The notes beneath the pieces are model-generated. The model had not been told where the DNA came from, did not search any database, and saw only the letters and a program-made list of their open reading frames with translations. The position numbers and the translations under genes were made by a program. Of a stretch of DNA of 64,000 nucleotides, positions 54,381 through 63,230 are shown piece after piece (position 1 is the first letter of the stretch; every line of letters starts with the position of its first letter). Origin of the DNA: Paraglaciecola chathamensis S18K6 (lineage in GTDB: Bacteria; Pseudomonadota; Gammaproteobacteria; Enterobacterales; Alteromonadaceae); assembly GCA_000314955.1 (NCBI GenBank), contig BAEM01000063.1:62001-126000 (forward strand), in the 5' to 3' direction.

Positions 54381-54950
54381 ATTTAGTATTTTAAAAACTA
54401 GCTGTAAAATACTAGTGGTTACCTTGGATTGTATTCCCCCTAATGCGTTTTCTGTAGCGTTACAAAAGATGGTAGGTGCGGCCTAGACGTTTTTCATTAG
54501 CAAATTAGTGTTGCTAATATCAAGCCTATTCAGCAAAGACCAAGCCAATTTGAAATGAAATTGGCTAAAGTAGCTTAACTGCCGCGCCCACTCTGGCTCA
54601 GAGATAATTCTCAATATCGTCAATTACTATTAGCTCTTAGTAGTTAAAAATGTATGAGCATGAAAGCTTGATCAGGAATACTTTTTTACACGATTTTGCT
54701 TAAGGGGAAGGTAAATTATTCCTGTAACTGAAAGCGCTAATGATTATAAAAATTTCGTTTCCATTCACATAATGGCCAGTTGAGACGATCTTGATTGTGT
54801 TAATATTGCGGGTTTAACGGCTGCCGATTTAGAGTCAGAAATACTAGCGTAAAGGGCGAAACACCAACGATTTTTCCCACCCAAAGAATGACCAAGATGA
54901 ATCACTCACTCCTCGTTATTTAGCTGATTCACATTGATAAAAGTTTTGTT
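54381..54950. other. Intergenic region with hairpin
   Basis: No intact gene in about 570 bp. It contains a perfect 9-bp hairpin (AGCCAATTT / AAATTGGCT, near 54544-54567). There is also a short plus-strand peptide remnant near 54790-54850 (VNIAGLTAADLESEILA), with no recognised origin. Confidence 0.4.
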
Positions 54951-55265
54951 CTATAAAAAATCTTCACGCATAGGGCTAAATGTATCGATTAATAATCCAC
55001 CAGTAGTTGTCGTCGTTCCATGTTCAACGTTAGGAGGGATAATACAAGAGTCCCCACTTTTTAATATGCGCTCTTTACCGGCGATAGTGAAAATGAACTC
55101 GCCTTCTTCAACATAAGTGATTTGTGTATGATGATGTTTGTGCGCGTAGCCGATAGCGCCTTTATCAAACCATACCTTAACCGCCATAATATCTTTGTTG
55201 TAAGCAAGTATTTGTCGCTTAATGCCTTCTCCTAGATCTTCAATTTCTCTCACTTGCGTGTTCAT
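54951..55265 (-). CDS. KdgF-like cupin
   Basis: A 104-residue single-domain cupin. Metal-binding residues are visible in GYAHKHHHTQITYVEEGEF (His-x-His...Glu) and IIPPNVEHG (His). Size and sequence style match KdgF, which turns 4,5-unsaturated uronates into linear ketouronates in pectin, alginate and ulvan breakdown. It is divergent from an RpiB-like isomerase gene, a partner found next to kdgF in other uronate clusters. It would take the unsaturated uronate released by GH105. A generic cupin remains possible. Confidence 0.72.
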   Translation of the reverse strand: MNTQVREIEDLGEGIKRQILAYNKDIMAVKVWFDKGAIGYAHKHHHTQITYVEEGEFIFTIAGKERILKSGDSCIIPPNVEHGTTTTTGGLLIDTFSPMREDFL

Positions 55266-55648
55266 ATAGCTCCCTTGTCTATAGATGTTAAAAAAGTCAA
55301 AACATTACTCGTAACAATGTCACGCGTGGGCAAAAGAGTCAGTTTCGCGCTGCAACCTCATAATCAATCATTATCCGTCAAATATGGAGGATAGAAAAGC
55401 AGAATTTTTTAGTGTTATACATTGTTTGCTCTTACTCGTCCTTGAATAAACGAGCGCAAAAAACTATTTAATAGGTGAGCTCTATAACGTTATCGATTTT
55501 GAACATGAGGAAAAACACGCTTTTTTACTAAATCCAGAGGATTTTTCTCGTTTCATCTAGAAGGTTTATTTTACCGCGTTGGTACTTAATTCTCGTTAAT
55601 AAAGATGTTAATATAGCCATTATTAATCACATTCAATCAGGTGTAGTC
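55266..55648. promoter_or_regulatory. Divergent kdgF-like/rpiB-like intergenic region
   Basis: 383 bp of AT-rich DNA between two divergent genes, presumably with promoters for both. No clear operator palindrome was recognised. Confidence 0.35.
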
Positions 55649-56287
55649 ATGAAAATAGCTTTAATGATGGAAAATAGTCAAGCAGCAAAAAATCCGATAA
55701 TTCTTGGGGAATTGCAGGCTGTATCAAGTTCCTTGGGACATGATGTCTATAACGTTGGCATGAGCAGTGAGGGTGATCATCACCTTACATATGTTCATCT
55801 AGGCATAATGGCTGGAATTTTATTAAACTCGAAAGCAGTAGATTTTGTTATTGCTGGTTGTGGCACAGGGCAAGGCGCTCTTATGTCACTGAATGCTCAG
55901 CCAGGTGTATTTTGCGGATATTGTATCGACCCGTCCGATGCATTTTTATTTAATCAAGTTAATAACGGCAATGCACTAGCCCTACCTTTTGCAAAAGGCT
56001 TTGGATGGGGTGCAGAACTTAATGCTCGATACATATTTGAAAAAGCTCTTACAGGCGAGAGAGGGAATGGGTATCCAGTAGAAAGAAAAGAGCCTCAAGT
56101 CAAAAATGCTGCCATTTTAGCCGAACTAAAAGCAGGACTCGCCGCCGAAAGCTATGTGGATACTTTGAAAAAGATTGATCAAAACCTTGTGAAAGTCGCC
56201 GTCTCTGGAGAACGCTTCCAGCAATGCTTATTTGAGAATGGTCAAGATGAATCAGTGAAGGCCTACGTAAGATCCTTACTATCATAG
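55649..56287 (+). CDS. RpiB/LacA/LacB-family sugar isomerase
   Basis: A 212-residue protein. The N-terminal about 145 residues match the RpiB/LacAB fold (VDFVIAGCGTGQGALMSLNA with the catalytic Cys, then GYCIDPSDAFLFNQVNNGNA). The about 65-residue C-terminal extension is absent from E. coli RpiB (149 residues). Longer members of this kind occur in uronate-catabolic clusters, where they are thought to isomerise ketodeoxyuronates. Divergence from the KdgF-like gene supports that role here. A strong hairpin terminator follows. Confidence 0.8.
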   Translation: MKIALMMENSQAAKNPIILGELQAVSSSLGHDVYNVGMSSEGDHHLTYVHLGIMAGILLNSKAVDFVIAGCGTGQGALMSLNAQPGVFCGYCIDPSDAFLFNQVNNGNALALPFAKGFGWGAELNARYIFEKALTGERGNGYPVERKEPQVKNAAILAELKAGLAAESYVDTLKKIDQNLVKVAVSGERFQQCLFENGQDESVKAYVRSLLS

Positions 56288-56306
56288 ATAAATAACGAAA
56301 GAAGAA

Positions 56307-56333
56307 AGTGGGCTCTAAATGAGCCTGCTTTTT
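56307..56333. terminator. Bidirectional intrinsic terminator
   Basis: A 9-bp stem with two wobble pairs (AGTGGGCTC / GAGCCTGCT), a TAAAT loop and a following TTTT lies between the convergent rpiB-like and ktrB-like genes. The upstream A-run provides a T-run for the opposite strand. Confidence 0.8.
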
Positions 56334-56339
56334 ACTGTT

Positions 56340-57704
56340 TTACCCGATGGTTAATGTTCCATTAGGATACAAGACTCTTACGTTACGTGGGCTGGCCAAG
56401 AAATATGCAAGTGTGAGTGGGCCTAAACGTCCCATGTACATGAGTATTATAATAATCAGCTCACCAATATTTGATAGATCTCCTGTCAATCCTCTCGATA
56501 ACCCTACAGTGCCGAGGGCTGAAATAGCTTCAAATGCTACGTCAAGGAACGGTGCGTCTTCGGTTATCAATAATAGAAAAATTGCCACCCAGGATACACC
56601 AGTGGAAATAAGTGTCAGTGCGAGCGCTTTGTTTCTGGTTTCAGAACTGATTGCTCTACCGCACAAAGTTGGAGAAGGATCTCGTTTAAGATAGCTGTAA
56701 GCGGATAAAATTAGCACGATAAAAGTGACCAGTTTTATACCACTTGCTGTGCTCATGGACCCGCCTCCAACAAACATTAGCAGGAGCATGAGAAAGGTAG
56801 AGGCATTTTCAAGTTCTGAGATAGCTAATGTGTTAAACCCGGCCGTTCTTGGTGTTACGGCTTGAAACCAAGTCGCCCAAAATGCAGATACACCATCAAG
56901 GGAACCTAAGGTATTTGGGTTGTCTTCTTCTATGATATAGAAAAGTACGACCGCTATTATATTGACTAGCACTGTTCCAAGAATCATTACTTTGCTATAG
57001 ACCGATAGACCTTGCCATTTACGTTTTTTAAGTAATTCGATCCAAACAGAGAACCCGAGCCCGCCAATAATAAAAAGCCCTGTAATGGTTAGGTTGATAG
57101 TGGGGCTACCAACATATGAAGATAGGCTGTCTTCATTTAAGGCAAAGCCGGCATTGTTGAAAGCTGAAATGGTATAAAAGAAAGCGTGGAAAAGTGCTTC
57201 GCTCCATGTTTTTGTTTGTAACCAAAACATGGATAATATTATGAAACCGACCAATTCTATGACAAAGGCGAATATTAGTACTGACTTTGCAGTTGACACT
57301 AAGGTTGATAGGTCGGTCTGATTAAACGCTTCCTTGATTGCAGATTGTTGGATAAAACTGATTTTTCCGCCCAAAGCAATAAGAGTAACAACAGCGAATG
57401 TCATTAATCCTAACCCACCTATTTGAATGAGTAATGCGATTACTGTTAGTCCTAATGTTGTAAAAACCGTGCCTGTGTCGACTACTACCAAGCCGGTAAC
57501 CGTCACTGCCGAAGTTGCGGTAAATAGGCTTTGTATCCATGAAATTGGCTGTGTGGTCATGCCAGGGAGCATAAGGAGTAAGGTGCCTATGAATATCACT
57601 CCCAAAAAACTCAAAGAAAGAATAAGCGGTGGAGCGGCTTGAACTTTAGAGGCATTTTTGGTTTTTTTGTGAGATGGTCGTTTCTGTAAACTCCATTTAG
57701 TCAT
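56340..57704 (-). CDS. ktrB: Potassium transporter membrane subunit (KtrB/TrkH type)
   Basis: A 454-residue membrane protein of the Trk/Ktr/HKT superfamily. The pore-loop signatures are visible: SLFTATSAVTVTGLVVVDTG, FYTISAFNNAGFALNEDS, FQAVTPRTAGFNTLAISELE and AFEAISALGTVGLSRGLTGD, each with the selectivity glycine. A MNxP-free, KtrB-like length favours Ktr over TrkH. It is the last gene of a four-gene operon and overlaps the ktrA-like gene by four bases. It imports potassium, probably driven by sodium or membrane potential. Confidence 0.9.
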   Translation of the reverse strand: MTKWSLQKRPSHKKTKNASKVQAAPPLILSLSFLGVIFIGTLLLMLPGMTTQPISWIQSLFTATSAVTVTGLVVVDTGTVFTTLGLTVIALLIQIGGLGLMTFAVVTLIALGGKISFIQQSAIKEAFNQTDLSTLVSTAKSVLIFAFVIELVGFIILSMFWLQTKTWSEALFHAFFYTISAFNNAGFALNEDSLSSYVGSPTINLTITGLFIIGGLGFSVWIELLKKRKWQGLSVYSKVMILGTVLVNIIAVVLFYIIEEDNPNTLGSLDGVSAFWATWFQAVTPRTAGFNTLAISELENASTFLMLLLMFVGGGSMSTASGIKLVTFIVLILSAYSYLKRDPSPTLCGRAISSETRNKALALTLISTGVSWVAIFLLLITEDAPFLDVAFEAISALGTVGLSRGLTGDLSNIGELIIIILMYMGRLGPLTLAYFLASPRNVRVLYPNGTLTIG

Positions 57705-58357
57705 CGCTCGAGCCTTGGGGCGATTTTAATAAGAGACTCACGTGGTCCACACAAAATAACGGTGTCACCTGCTATCAAGTCAAATTCTAAACTGGGGGAC
57801 TGCTCGATATGTTGTCCTCGCTTTAACACAAGGCAAGACACTGTATTCACATAACCTTTTAGCAGAGTTTGAATAGGGCGACCTGAAAAGGAGCTAGGCA
57901 AATTTATGTCAACGATGTATTGACCATGGCCTAGGCTTAAATAATCATTCACCATAGGATAATTCAACGCCTGAGCTACACGGGCTCCCATCTCTTCTTC
58001 TGGATGAATTATCCGCGATACACCCAACTTGGAAAGTATAGTGTGATGTGCGGAGGTATTTGCTTTAACCCATATATCTTTAACATTTAGTGCTTTTAGG
58101 TTTAGGGTGCAAAGCAGACTGGATTGCATGTCTTCACCTATGGCGACCAATACCGATTCGCTTTGCGATAAATTAAGGTCTTTAAGCACTTTCTCGTCAG
58201 TCGCATCACAAATCAACGTCTGAGTTAATTCACCAGCATGTTGCTCTGCTAGTTTTTCGTCTTTATCTATTCCGGTAACGGTATGTCCCATATGAATTAA
58301 TTCAAGACTGGCGGTCAAACCAAACCGACCTAAGCCAATAACGGTAAAATGTGCCAT
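57701..58357 (-). CDS. ktrA: Potassium uptake regulatory subunit (KtrA/TrkA type)
   Basis: A 218-residue RCK protein. The N-terminal Rossmann fold has GLGRFG near residue 8 and TGIDKDEKLA. The C-terminal TrkA_C domain is at about residues 140-218 (YIVDINLPSSFSGRPIQTLL, FDLIAGDTVILCGPRESL). It forms a cytoplasmic octameric ring that gates the KtrB pore in response to nucleotides. It ends in overlap with ktrB and starts 4 bp after the response-regulator gene. Confidence 0.9.
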   Translation of the reverse strand: MAHFTVIGLGRFGLTASLELIHMGHTVTGIDKDEKLAEQHAGELTQTLICDATDEKVLKDLNLSQSESVLVAIGEDMQSSLLCTLNLKALNVKDIWVKANTSAHHTILSKLGVSRIIHPEEEMGARVAQALNYPMVNDYLSLGHGQYIVDINLPSSFSGRPIQTLLKGYVNTVSCLVLKRGQHIEQSPSLEFDLIAGDTVILCGPRESLIKIAPRLER

Positions 58358-58361
58358 AACG

Positions 58362-59054
58362 CTACTCCGAAGGATGACAATTAATGCGGTAACCTTGTCC
58401 TGCTGCTGTCTCTATTATGAAAGATGGCTTGGTTGCTACTTGGATCTTTTTGCGAAGATGGCTGATTAAGATACGCACGTAATGGGAATCTTCACTTCGA
58501 TGTACACCCCATATCGAACGAAGTATGCGCTGCTGGCTGACAAATACCCCAGGCTCTCTGGTTAATATATCTAATAGTTGAAACTCTTTGGGTGTGAGTA
58601 ATACCTTTTTGCCATAGGCCTGCACTGTATTTGAGTTAATATCGATACTCAGCCCAGCGACTTGCCTCAGGGGCTTTGCTTCGGAAATAATGGGGGTTAA
58701 ATCTCTTAACAAAACGCTTATTCGAGCGATGAGCTCTTTAACACTAAATGGCTTATGCACATAATCGTTTGCCCCTGCCATAAGTAGTTGCACTTTAACC
58801 GTTTCTGAATGTCTGGCGGATAATACTAGTATGGGAACTTTGCTAGTTTCTCTTACCCTTTTCAATATCCTTTGACCGTCGCCATCGGGTAGACCGAGAT
58901 CAAGAACTATTAAGTCTGGCAATGAAGATATTGCGATATGGATTCCGTCGCGCACCGTTGAAGCTTCTAGACAGGTATAACCTTCGACTGAAAGAGCAAT
59001 TTTAATCATTGTTCGAATATTGATTTCGTCTTCAATAATTAATACTGTGCTCAT
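58362..59054 (-). CDS. kdpE: KdpE-like response regulator
   Basis: A 230-residue OmpR-family regulator. The receiver domain (1-120) has the phosphorylation site in DLIVLDLGLPDGDG and the conserved Lys in VHKPFSVKEL. The winged helix is at 130-228 (LLTPKEFQLLDILTREPGVF, YVRILISHLRKKI). Sequence style is close to KdpE. It sits between the sensor kinase (4-bp overlap) and ktrA, so it very probably controls potassium uptake through Ktr instead of a Kdp ATPase. Confidence 0.88.
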   Translation of the reverse strand: MSTVLIIEDEINIRTMIKIALSVEGYTCLEASTVRDGIHIAISSLPDLIVLDLGLPDGDGQRILKRVRETSKVPILVLSARHSETVKVQLLMAGANDYVHKPFSVKELIARISVLLRDLTPIISEAKPLRQVAGLSIDINSNTVQAYGKKVLLTPKEFQLLDILTREPGVFVSQQRILRSIWGVHRSEDSHYVRILISHLRKKIQVATKPSFIIETAAGQGYRINCHPSE

Positions 59055-60052
59055 GACGCTGGCTCATTGATGGTGGGAAGCATAATAATGACCTTACAAC
59101 CGGGGTTTGTATTTCTAAGTTGAATGGTACCCTTGTGCGCAGAAATTATGCCGCGTGCCACGTTTAATCCTAGGCCTATCCCGCCCTTGCCTATATCGCC
59201 CTTTCTTGAAGAAGAAAAAAGTTGAAACGGTGCTTCGGTATCGTTATTTGGTAATCCGCAGCCATTATCTTTGACAGTAATCTTAAGATTTTCCTCTGTA
59301 TCGGACACATGAATAAGTACTTTGTCTTGGCTAAATTTCAACGCATTATCAACGACGTTATAGATTGCTTGTTGCAACAGAGGTTCGCTAGCAATAATAG
59401 TTGGGGAGCTCACAAGGACAAAAATCTCAAGCCGAGATGTGTTAAAGCGGCTTTCTAAATCGCTAAAAATCCGCTCAATATCCGTGGGAGTTCGTGCTGC
59501 AATAAGTAGATCGTTTTGTATCTTAGTTGCGTGCAAAATGTTTTCAATATATGCATGCAGGCGCTTGCTCTCTTGAAGCGCGCCACTAATAAGTCCCGTT
59601 TTTTCGCTCTCCTCAAGATTTGTAGAATATTCATGTAGCGTTTCCATCGAACCAATAATAGAGGCGAGCGGTGTTCTAAGGTCGTGTGATACGGAGCGCA
59701 ATATATCTGCTTGCATCTGAGCAACTCGCAGCGCCTTTTGTTGCTTTTGATAAAACGTAGTGAATTCACTTGTCACAAATGCCACAACGACAAATGTCGC
59801 CATATTGATAATATCTTCTATGTTTTCCATGCGAATAGAGAATTGAGGCTGGGTAAACAAAAAATTAAAGCTGACAGCGCCAATTAAAGCTGCGAGTAAT
59901 CCGTTTGAGCGTGAATATAATATTGCGCAGCTAGCCGCTCCAAATTGTAAGATAAGTAATATTCCACCAATGGGCATAAACCAGCTGCTCATCGTAAAGC
60001 AGATGAGTATTGCTAACAGCATAATTAAAATAGTAAGCGCGGTAGGGTGCAT
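59051..60052 (-). CDS. KdpD-like sensor histidine kinase lacking the Usp/KdpD N-terminal domain
   Basis: A 333-residue kinase. N-terminal membrane spans (LTILIMLLAILICFTMSSWF, GGILLILQFGAASCAILYS) and NFLFTQPQFSI match the DUF4118 membrane domain of KdpD. The catalytic part has the H-box VSHDLRTPLASIIGSMETL, the N-box VVDNALKFS, DNGCGLPN and GGIGLGLNVARGI. KdpD proper has about 890 residues with a large cytoplasmic N-terminal domain, which is absent here. It is first in the operon kinase - regulator - ktrA - ktrB. Confidence 0.88.
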   Translation of the reverse strand: MHPTALTILIMLLAILICFTMSSWFMPIGGILLILQFGAASCAILYSRSNGLLAALIGAVSFNFLFTQPQFSIRMENIEDIINMATFVVVAFVTSEFTTFYQKQQKALRVAQMQADILRSVSHDLRTPLASIIGSMETLHEYSTNLEESEKTGLISGALQESKRLHAYIENILHATKIQNDLLIAARTPTDIERIFSDLESRFNTSRLEIFVLVSSPTIIASEPLLQQAIYNVVDNALKFSQDKVLIHVSDTEENLKITVKDNGCGLPNNDTEAPFQLFSSSRKGDIGKGGIGLGLNVARGIISAHKGTIQLRNTNPGCKVIIMLPTINEPAS

Positions 60053-60151
60053 GACGGCGTTATATTTACTCGAATCTTTAGGGTTTAATTAATGTAACAA
60101 TCAATTGCAAATAAAACGCGTAAAATTTGTGTAAAAACGAGTCTGCTGAGT

Positions 60152-60358
60152 TTAGAAGGTTAAAGAGTGTTGGCTATATGAGAAGGGTTCCTGGCTTTGC
60201 AAAAGACTGCTTAATAGTGCCTTGATTAGTCTTATTTTGGCTCTGCGCTTGATTCTGTAATTACCCGTTTCTGAGTAATCCACTATCGATTTAGCGAATT
60301 CACTATCGACTATTGCTATCGCGACCCAATCCGCGGCGACATCTAATGACTCACTCAC
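60152..60358 (-). CDS. Possible small protein
   Basis: A 68-codon frame (MSESLDVAADWVAIAIVDSE, later NYRIKRRAKIRLIKALLSSL). The residue composition is protein-like, but there is no recognised family or clear ribosome-binding site. It lies alone, upstream of the potassium operon and on the same strand. Confidence 0.3.
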   Translation of the reverse strand: MSESLDVAADWVAIAIVDSEFAKSIVDYSETGNYRIKRRAKIRLIKALLSSLLQSQEPFSYSQHSLTF

Positions 60359-60631
60359 CTCGCAATAACGCGCATGGTGTTCACAATTCTAGATAGGACT
60401 CTCCTTACCAGCGATACACTTTTGCCCCCGCATAAAGTGACGTTTTATCTCATGAATGTCACCAAACGTCTTAAGTAACAGCATACCGCTAAAAACGCAT
60501 GTTCCATCGCTTCACGGTTTTGAACGCCATAGAGAGCATTAGTTTAAGTTACATAACTGCTCGTTAAGTCCAAGTGGCATGCAGATTGCTGCTGTTAACA
60601 CGACGAAATCAATAATATCTCGGAGGACTCT

Positions 60632-60862
60632 ATGAGCAATCAGTTGGATAAAAATAGCATTTCAGAAACAATTGCGGACACGATTAGTGAAACGGAAAAA
60701 CGCAAGTTATACAAAGCAGTATCCAGTCAGCGGCAGAAAGCTATCAGTACGATAACTGGGGCGTATAGCTATGTTAAAGCCAATCCTATCAAATCCACTG
60801 GGCTGGCCGTCTTAGGTGGGGTATTAATTACCTCCATTTTAAGAAGTAAGTCACAACACTAA
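60632..60862 (+). CDS. DUF883/ElaB-like small membrane-anchored protein
   Basis: A 76-residue protein. A helical, charged N-terminal part is followed by AYSYVKANPIKSTGLAVLGG and VLITSILRSKSQ, which is the 'Y(V/I)RxNPxxSxGxAxGxGxxxGxLLxR' ending of the DUF883 (YqjD/ElaB) family. Those proteins anchor to the inner membrane by the C-terminal segment and bind ribosomes in stationary phase. A GGAGGA site 9 bp before the ATG supports the start. Confidence 0.75.
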   Translation: MSNQLDKNSISETIADTISETEKRKLYKAVSSQRQKAISTITGAYSYVKANPIKSTGLAVLGGVLITSILRSKSQH

Positions 60863-61074
60863 TACTAACGCAGATAGTTGTATTACAAATAGTGCAGCGG
60901 TGCTCCTATGGCACTTATGGTCTGTATCGCTGCGCTCTCGCAATGCCGTCAATATCGCATCACTCATCTTATCTAGTTCATACCGCAAGCGGCAAAGTAA
61001 AACTACGTGTTAGACGTAATCCGTAGGCAAAATAGTGTAATTTTTTCCTCATTATTCAGTACTATTGTCAAAAC

Positions 61075-61350
61075 GTTTCCTGCGCGTACTGACTCAATTG
61101 AATTGTTGAGTCCAAATCACGGCCTCGTGTAATTCTGTATTCCATCACCCATAACCACTGAGTAGTGATGCCATCTAAGTAGTCAATAACTGCTTGCTGA
61201 TGACCATTATCGACAAGTAATTGAGCGGTACTATCAATAGCAGAATTATATTGTGTTTCGTATCACTCTTTTACGGCACTTTTTCCACCAGATCACTATC
61301 ATAACGCCATTGTGTTTTTGGCCACGCATTTCAAAACCGACTTTGTCAGT
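61075..61350 (-). pseudogene. Frameshifted remnant of an unknown gene
   Basis: On the minus strand two frames carry clear protein-like sequence. One reads WPKTQWRYDSDLVEKVP, then a stop. After a frame change, YETQYNSAIDSTAQLLVDNG, IDYLDGITTQWLWVMEYRIT and RGRDLDSTIQLSQYAQETF run to a stop near 61080. The good codon sense of both halves indicates a recent loss. I do not recognise the family. Confidence 0.5.
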
Positions 61351-61510
61351 ATCCTAGCGTTATGAGAACTTTCATTTAGGTTGATTAGTTTACCCGTAAA
61401 AGCTTTGGGCGTGCGTTTCAAATAGCAATATACTGATCTTCCCTTACGTTATAGATACCTTACTTTTCACATAAAAAGTTATTACGAAGTGTATTTCAAA
61501 TAAAATAATA

Positions 61511-61526
61511 CTGTATATAATTACAG
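61511..61526. promoter_or_regulatory. LexA (SOS) box
   Basis: CTGTATATAATTACAG is a perfect CTGT-N8-ACAG LexA operator. It ends only 3 bp before the umuD start codon, so it occupies the place where a ribosome-binding site would normally be. Confidence 0.9.
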
Positions 61527-61529
61527 TAT

Positions 61530-61934
61530 ATGTTGAAGTTTATCCCCATAAAAGCGTCTGCGGGTATCGTTGGTTTCGAGTCACCTGCGGCAGAATACAC
61601 ACAGCTTAACTTAGATTTAGACCAGCTACTGATTGACCACCCCTCAGCAACCTACATTGGTGTTGCCCAGGGCGAGTCGATGAAAGGTGATGGTATTTTC
61701 TCAGGTGACTTGTTGATTGTAGACCGCGCTCAAGAAATTAAAGACCAAGACGTGGTGGTGGCTAACCTCAACGGTGTATTCGTGTGCAAGAAAATCGATA
61801 AAGTGCAGCGCTGTTTACTGTCTTCCAGTAAGCGATTTCCGCCATATTTTTTGCAAGAAGGTGACGACTTTCAGATAGAGGGGGTGGTGACGCGCTCTAT
61901 TCGCTTACATCGACCCTTTAAGAAGCAACTCTGA
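61530..61934 (+). CDS. umuD: DNA polymerase V accessory protein UmuD
   Basis: A 134-residue S24-family self-cleaving protein. The catalytic Ser50 (GESM) and Lys87 (VCKK) have the same 37-residue spacing as E. coli Ser60/Lys97. The cleavage site aligns at Val14-Gly15 (VGFESPAAEY), against Cys24-Gly25 in E. coli. The N-terminal arm is about 10 residues shorter than in E. coli. RecA-stimulated cleavage would give UmuD', the active form that joins UmuC. It is under a LexA box and coupled to umuC (TGATG overlap). Confidence 0.93.
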   Translation: MLKFIPIKASAGIVGFESPAAEYTQLNLDLDQLLIDHPSATYIGVAQGESMKGDGIFSGDLLIVDRAQEIKDQDVVVANLNGVFVCKKIDKVQRCLLSSSKRFPPYFLQEGDDFQIEGVVTRSIRLHRPFKKQL

Positions 61935-63199
61935 TGTTCGCCTTGTGTGATGCCAACAGCATGTATGCCAGTTGCGAGAAGGTCTTTGACCCCAGAATTC
62001 GCAATAAGCCAGTGGTAGTACTGACAAACAACGACGGCTGTATCTGTGCGGCTTGTGGCATTGCTAAGCGCTTAGGTGTGGGTAAGAAGTTCGTGCCGTA
62101 CTTTCAGGTGAAAAAGGAGCTTGAGGCAGCCGGAGTCGTTATTCGCTCTAGCAACTACGAACTCTACGCAGATTTAAGTCAGCGCATGATGGATACCTGC
62201 GCACGTTTCGCCCCTGACATTAACGTATATTCCATTGATGAGTGTTTTTTATATTACGGTAACGAGGCTACGCCGCCCCAAGAAGGCTGGACAGCCCTAG
62301 CGACTCAGATTCGAAAAACCGTTTGGCGCGAGGTTAGACTGCCTATTTGCGTGGGTATCGGCCCAACGCCCACATTAGCCAAGGTGGCGAACCATGCAGC
62401 TAAAAAAGTAGAAGGATTCAAAGGCGTTGCAGTATTAGATACTCTGGCAGTGCGCAAAGATGTGCTATCACAAATGGATGTGACGGAAGTGTGGGGTATT
62501 GGTAAACGATTAGGTTTGCGACTAAACGCATTAGGAATTAATACCGCATGGCAGCTAGCTAATCGAGACCCGTCGCAAATTCGCAAGGAGTTTTCAATAA
62601 TTGTCGAAAATACGGTGCGAGAGTTAAATGGTGAGGTACGCCATACTTGGGATAGTGTGCGTGCTGCTAAAAAAGAGATATACAGCACGAGAAGCTTTGG
62701 TAATCGGATTACAGAATTCAACGAGCTACGCAGTGCGTTAGCTAGCCATGCTGAGACGGTCGCGATAAAGCTGCGCAAGCAAAAGAGTCTGACCGCAAGC
62801 ATGACGCTATTTGCGACGAGTTCTCCTCATGATGCAGAAGGGTATTTTCGCCGCTCACACTTTCATCACTTTACTGTGCCGACTAATGACACCCGCAACA
62901 TCGTAAGCGTGATTGAAAGCGCTATGGTGCAGCTTTATCAATCAGGTGTTCGTTATTACAAATGCGGTGTGGGGCTATTGGACTTGCACGATGAGGGGCT
63001 GTTTCAATACGACTTATTCAGCCCATCAAATGACAACGCTAAGCTCATGTCTTGTATGGATAATATTAACGCTAAATACGGACGTTCCACAGTTCAAATG
63101 GCCGCCAAAGGCTTCGAGCAAAAGTTTGCTATGCGACGAGAGTTCCTGTCCCCTCAATACACGACAAAATGGAGTGATATCCCCAAAATTCTCTGCTAG
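61934..63199 (+). CDS. umuC: DNA polymerase V catalytic subunit UmuC
   Basis: A 421-residue Y-family polymerase. The active-site motifs are FALCDANSMYASCEKVFDP (first Asp) and NVYSIDECFLYY (Asp-Glu). The palm and finger sequences RNKPVVVLTNNDGCICAACG and PICVGIGPTPTLAKVANHAA are typical, and the DUF4113 C-terminal region is present (YKCGVGLLDLHDEG, AKYGRSTVQMAAKG). It performs error-prone translesion synthesis after DNA damage. Length and motifs indicate an intact gene. Confidence 0.95.
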   Translation: MFALCDANSMYASCEKVFDPRIRNKPVVVLTNNDGCICAACGIAKRLGVGKKFVPYFQVKKELEAAGVVIRSSNYELYADLSQRMMDTCARFAPDINVYSIDECFLYYGNEATPPQEGWTALATQIRKTVWREVRLPICVGIGPTPTLAKVANHAAKKVEGFKGVAVLDTLAVRKDVLSQMDVTEVWGIGKRLGLRLNALGINTAWQLANRDPSQIRKEFSIIVENTVRELNGEVRHTWDSVRAAKKEIYSTRSFGNRITEFNELRSALASHAETVAIKLRKQKSLTASMTLFATSSPHDAEGYFRRSHFHHFTVPTNDTRNIVSVIESAMVQLYQSGVRYYKCGVGLLDLHDEGLFQYDLFSPSNDNAKLMSCMDNINAKYGRSTVQMAAKGFEQKFAMRREFLSPQYTTKWSDIPKILC

Positions 63200-63230
63200 G
63201 TGCGAGCCTCAAACCATTAGAGATAAAGGC

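Noticed and set aside
53893-54486. Plus-strand frame of 197 codons opposite the YetF-like gene
   Set aside because: The opposite strand encodes a recognised DUF421 membrane protein; this frame is a shadow.
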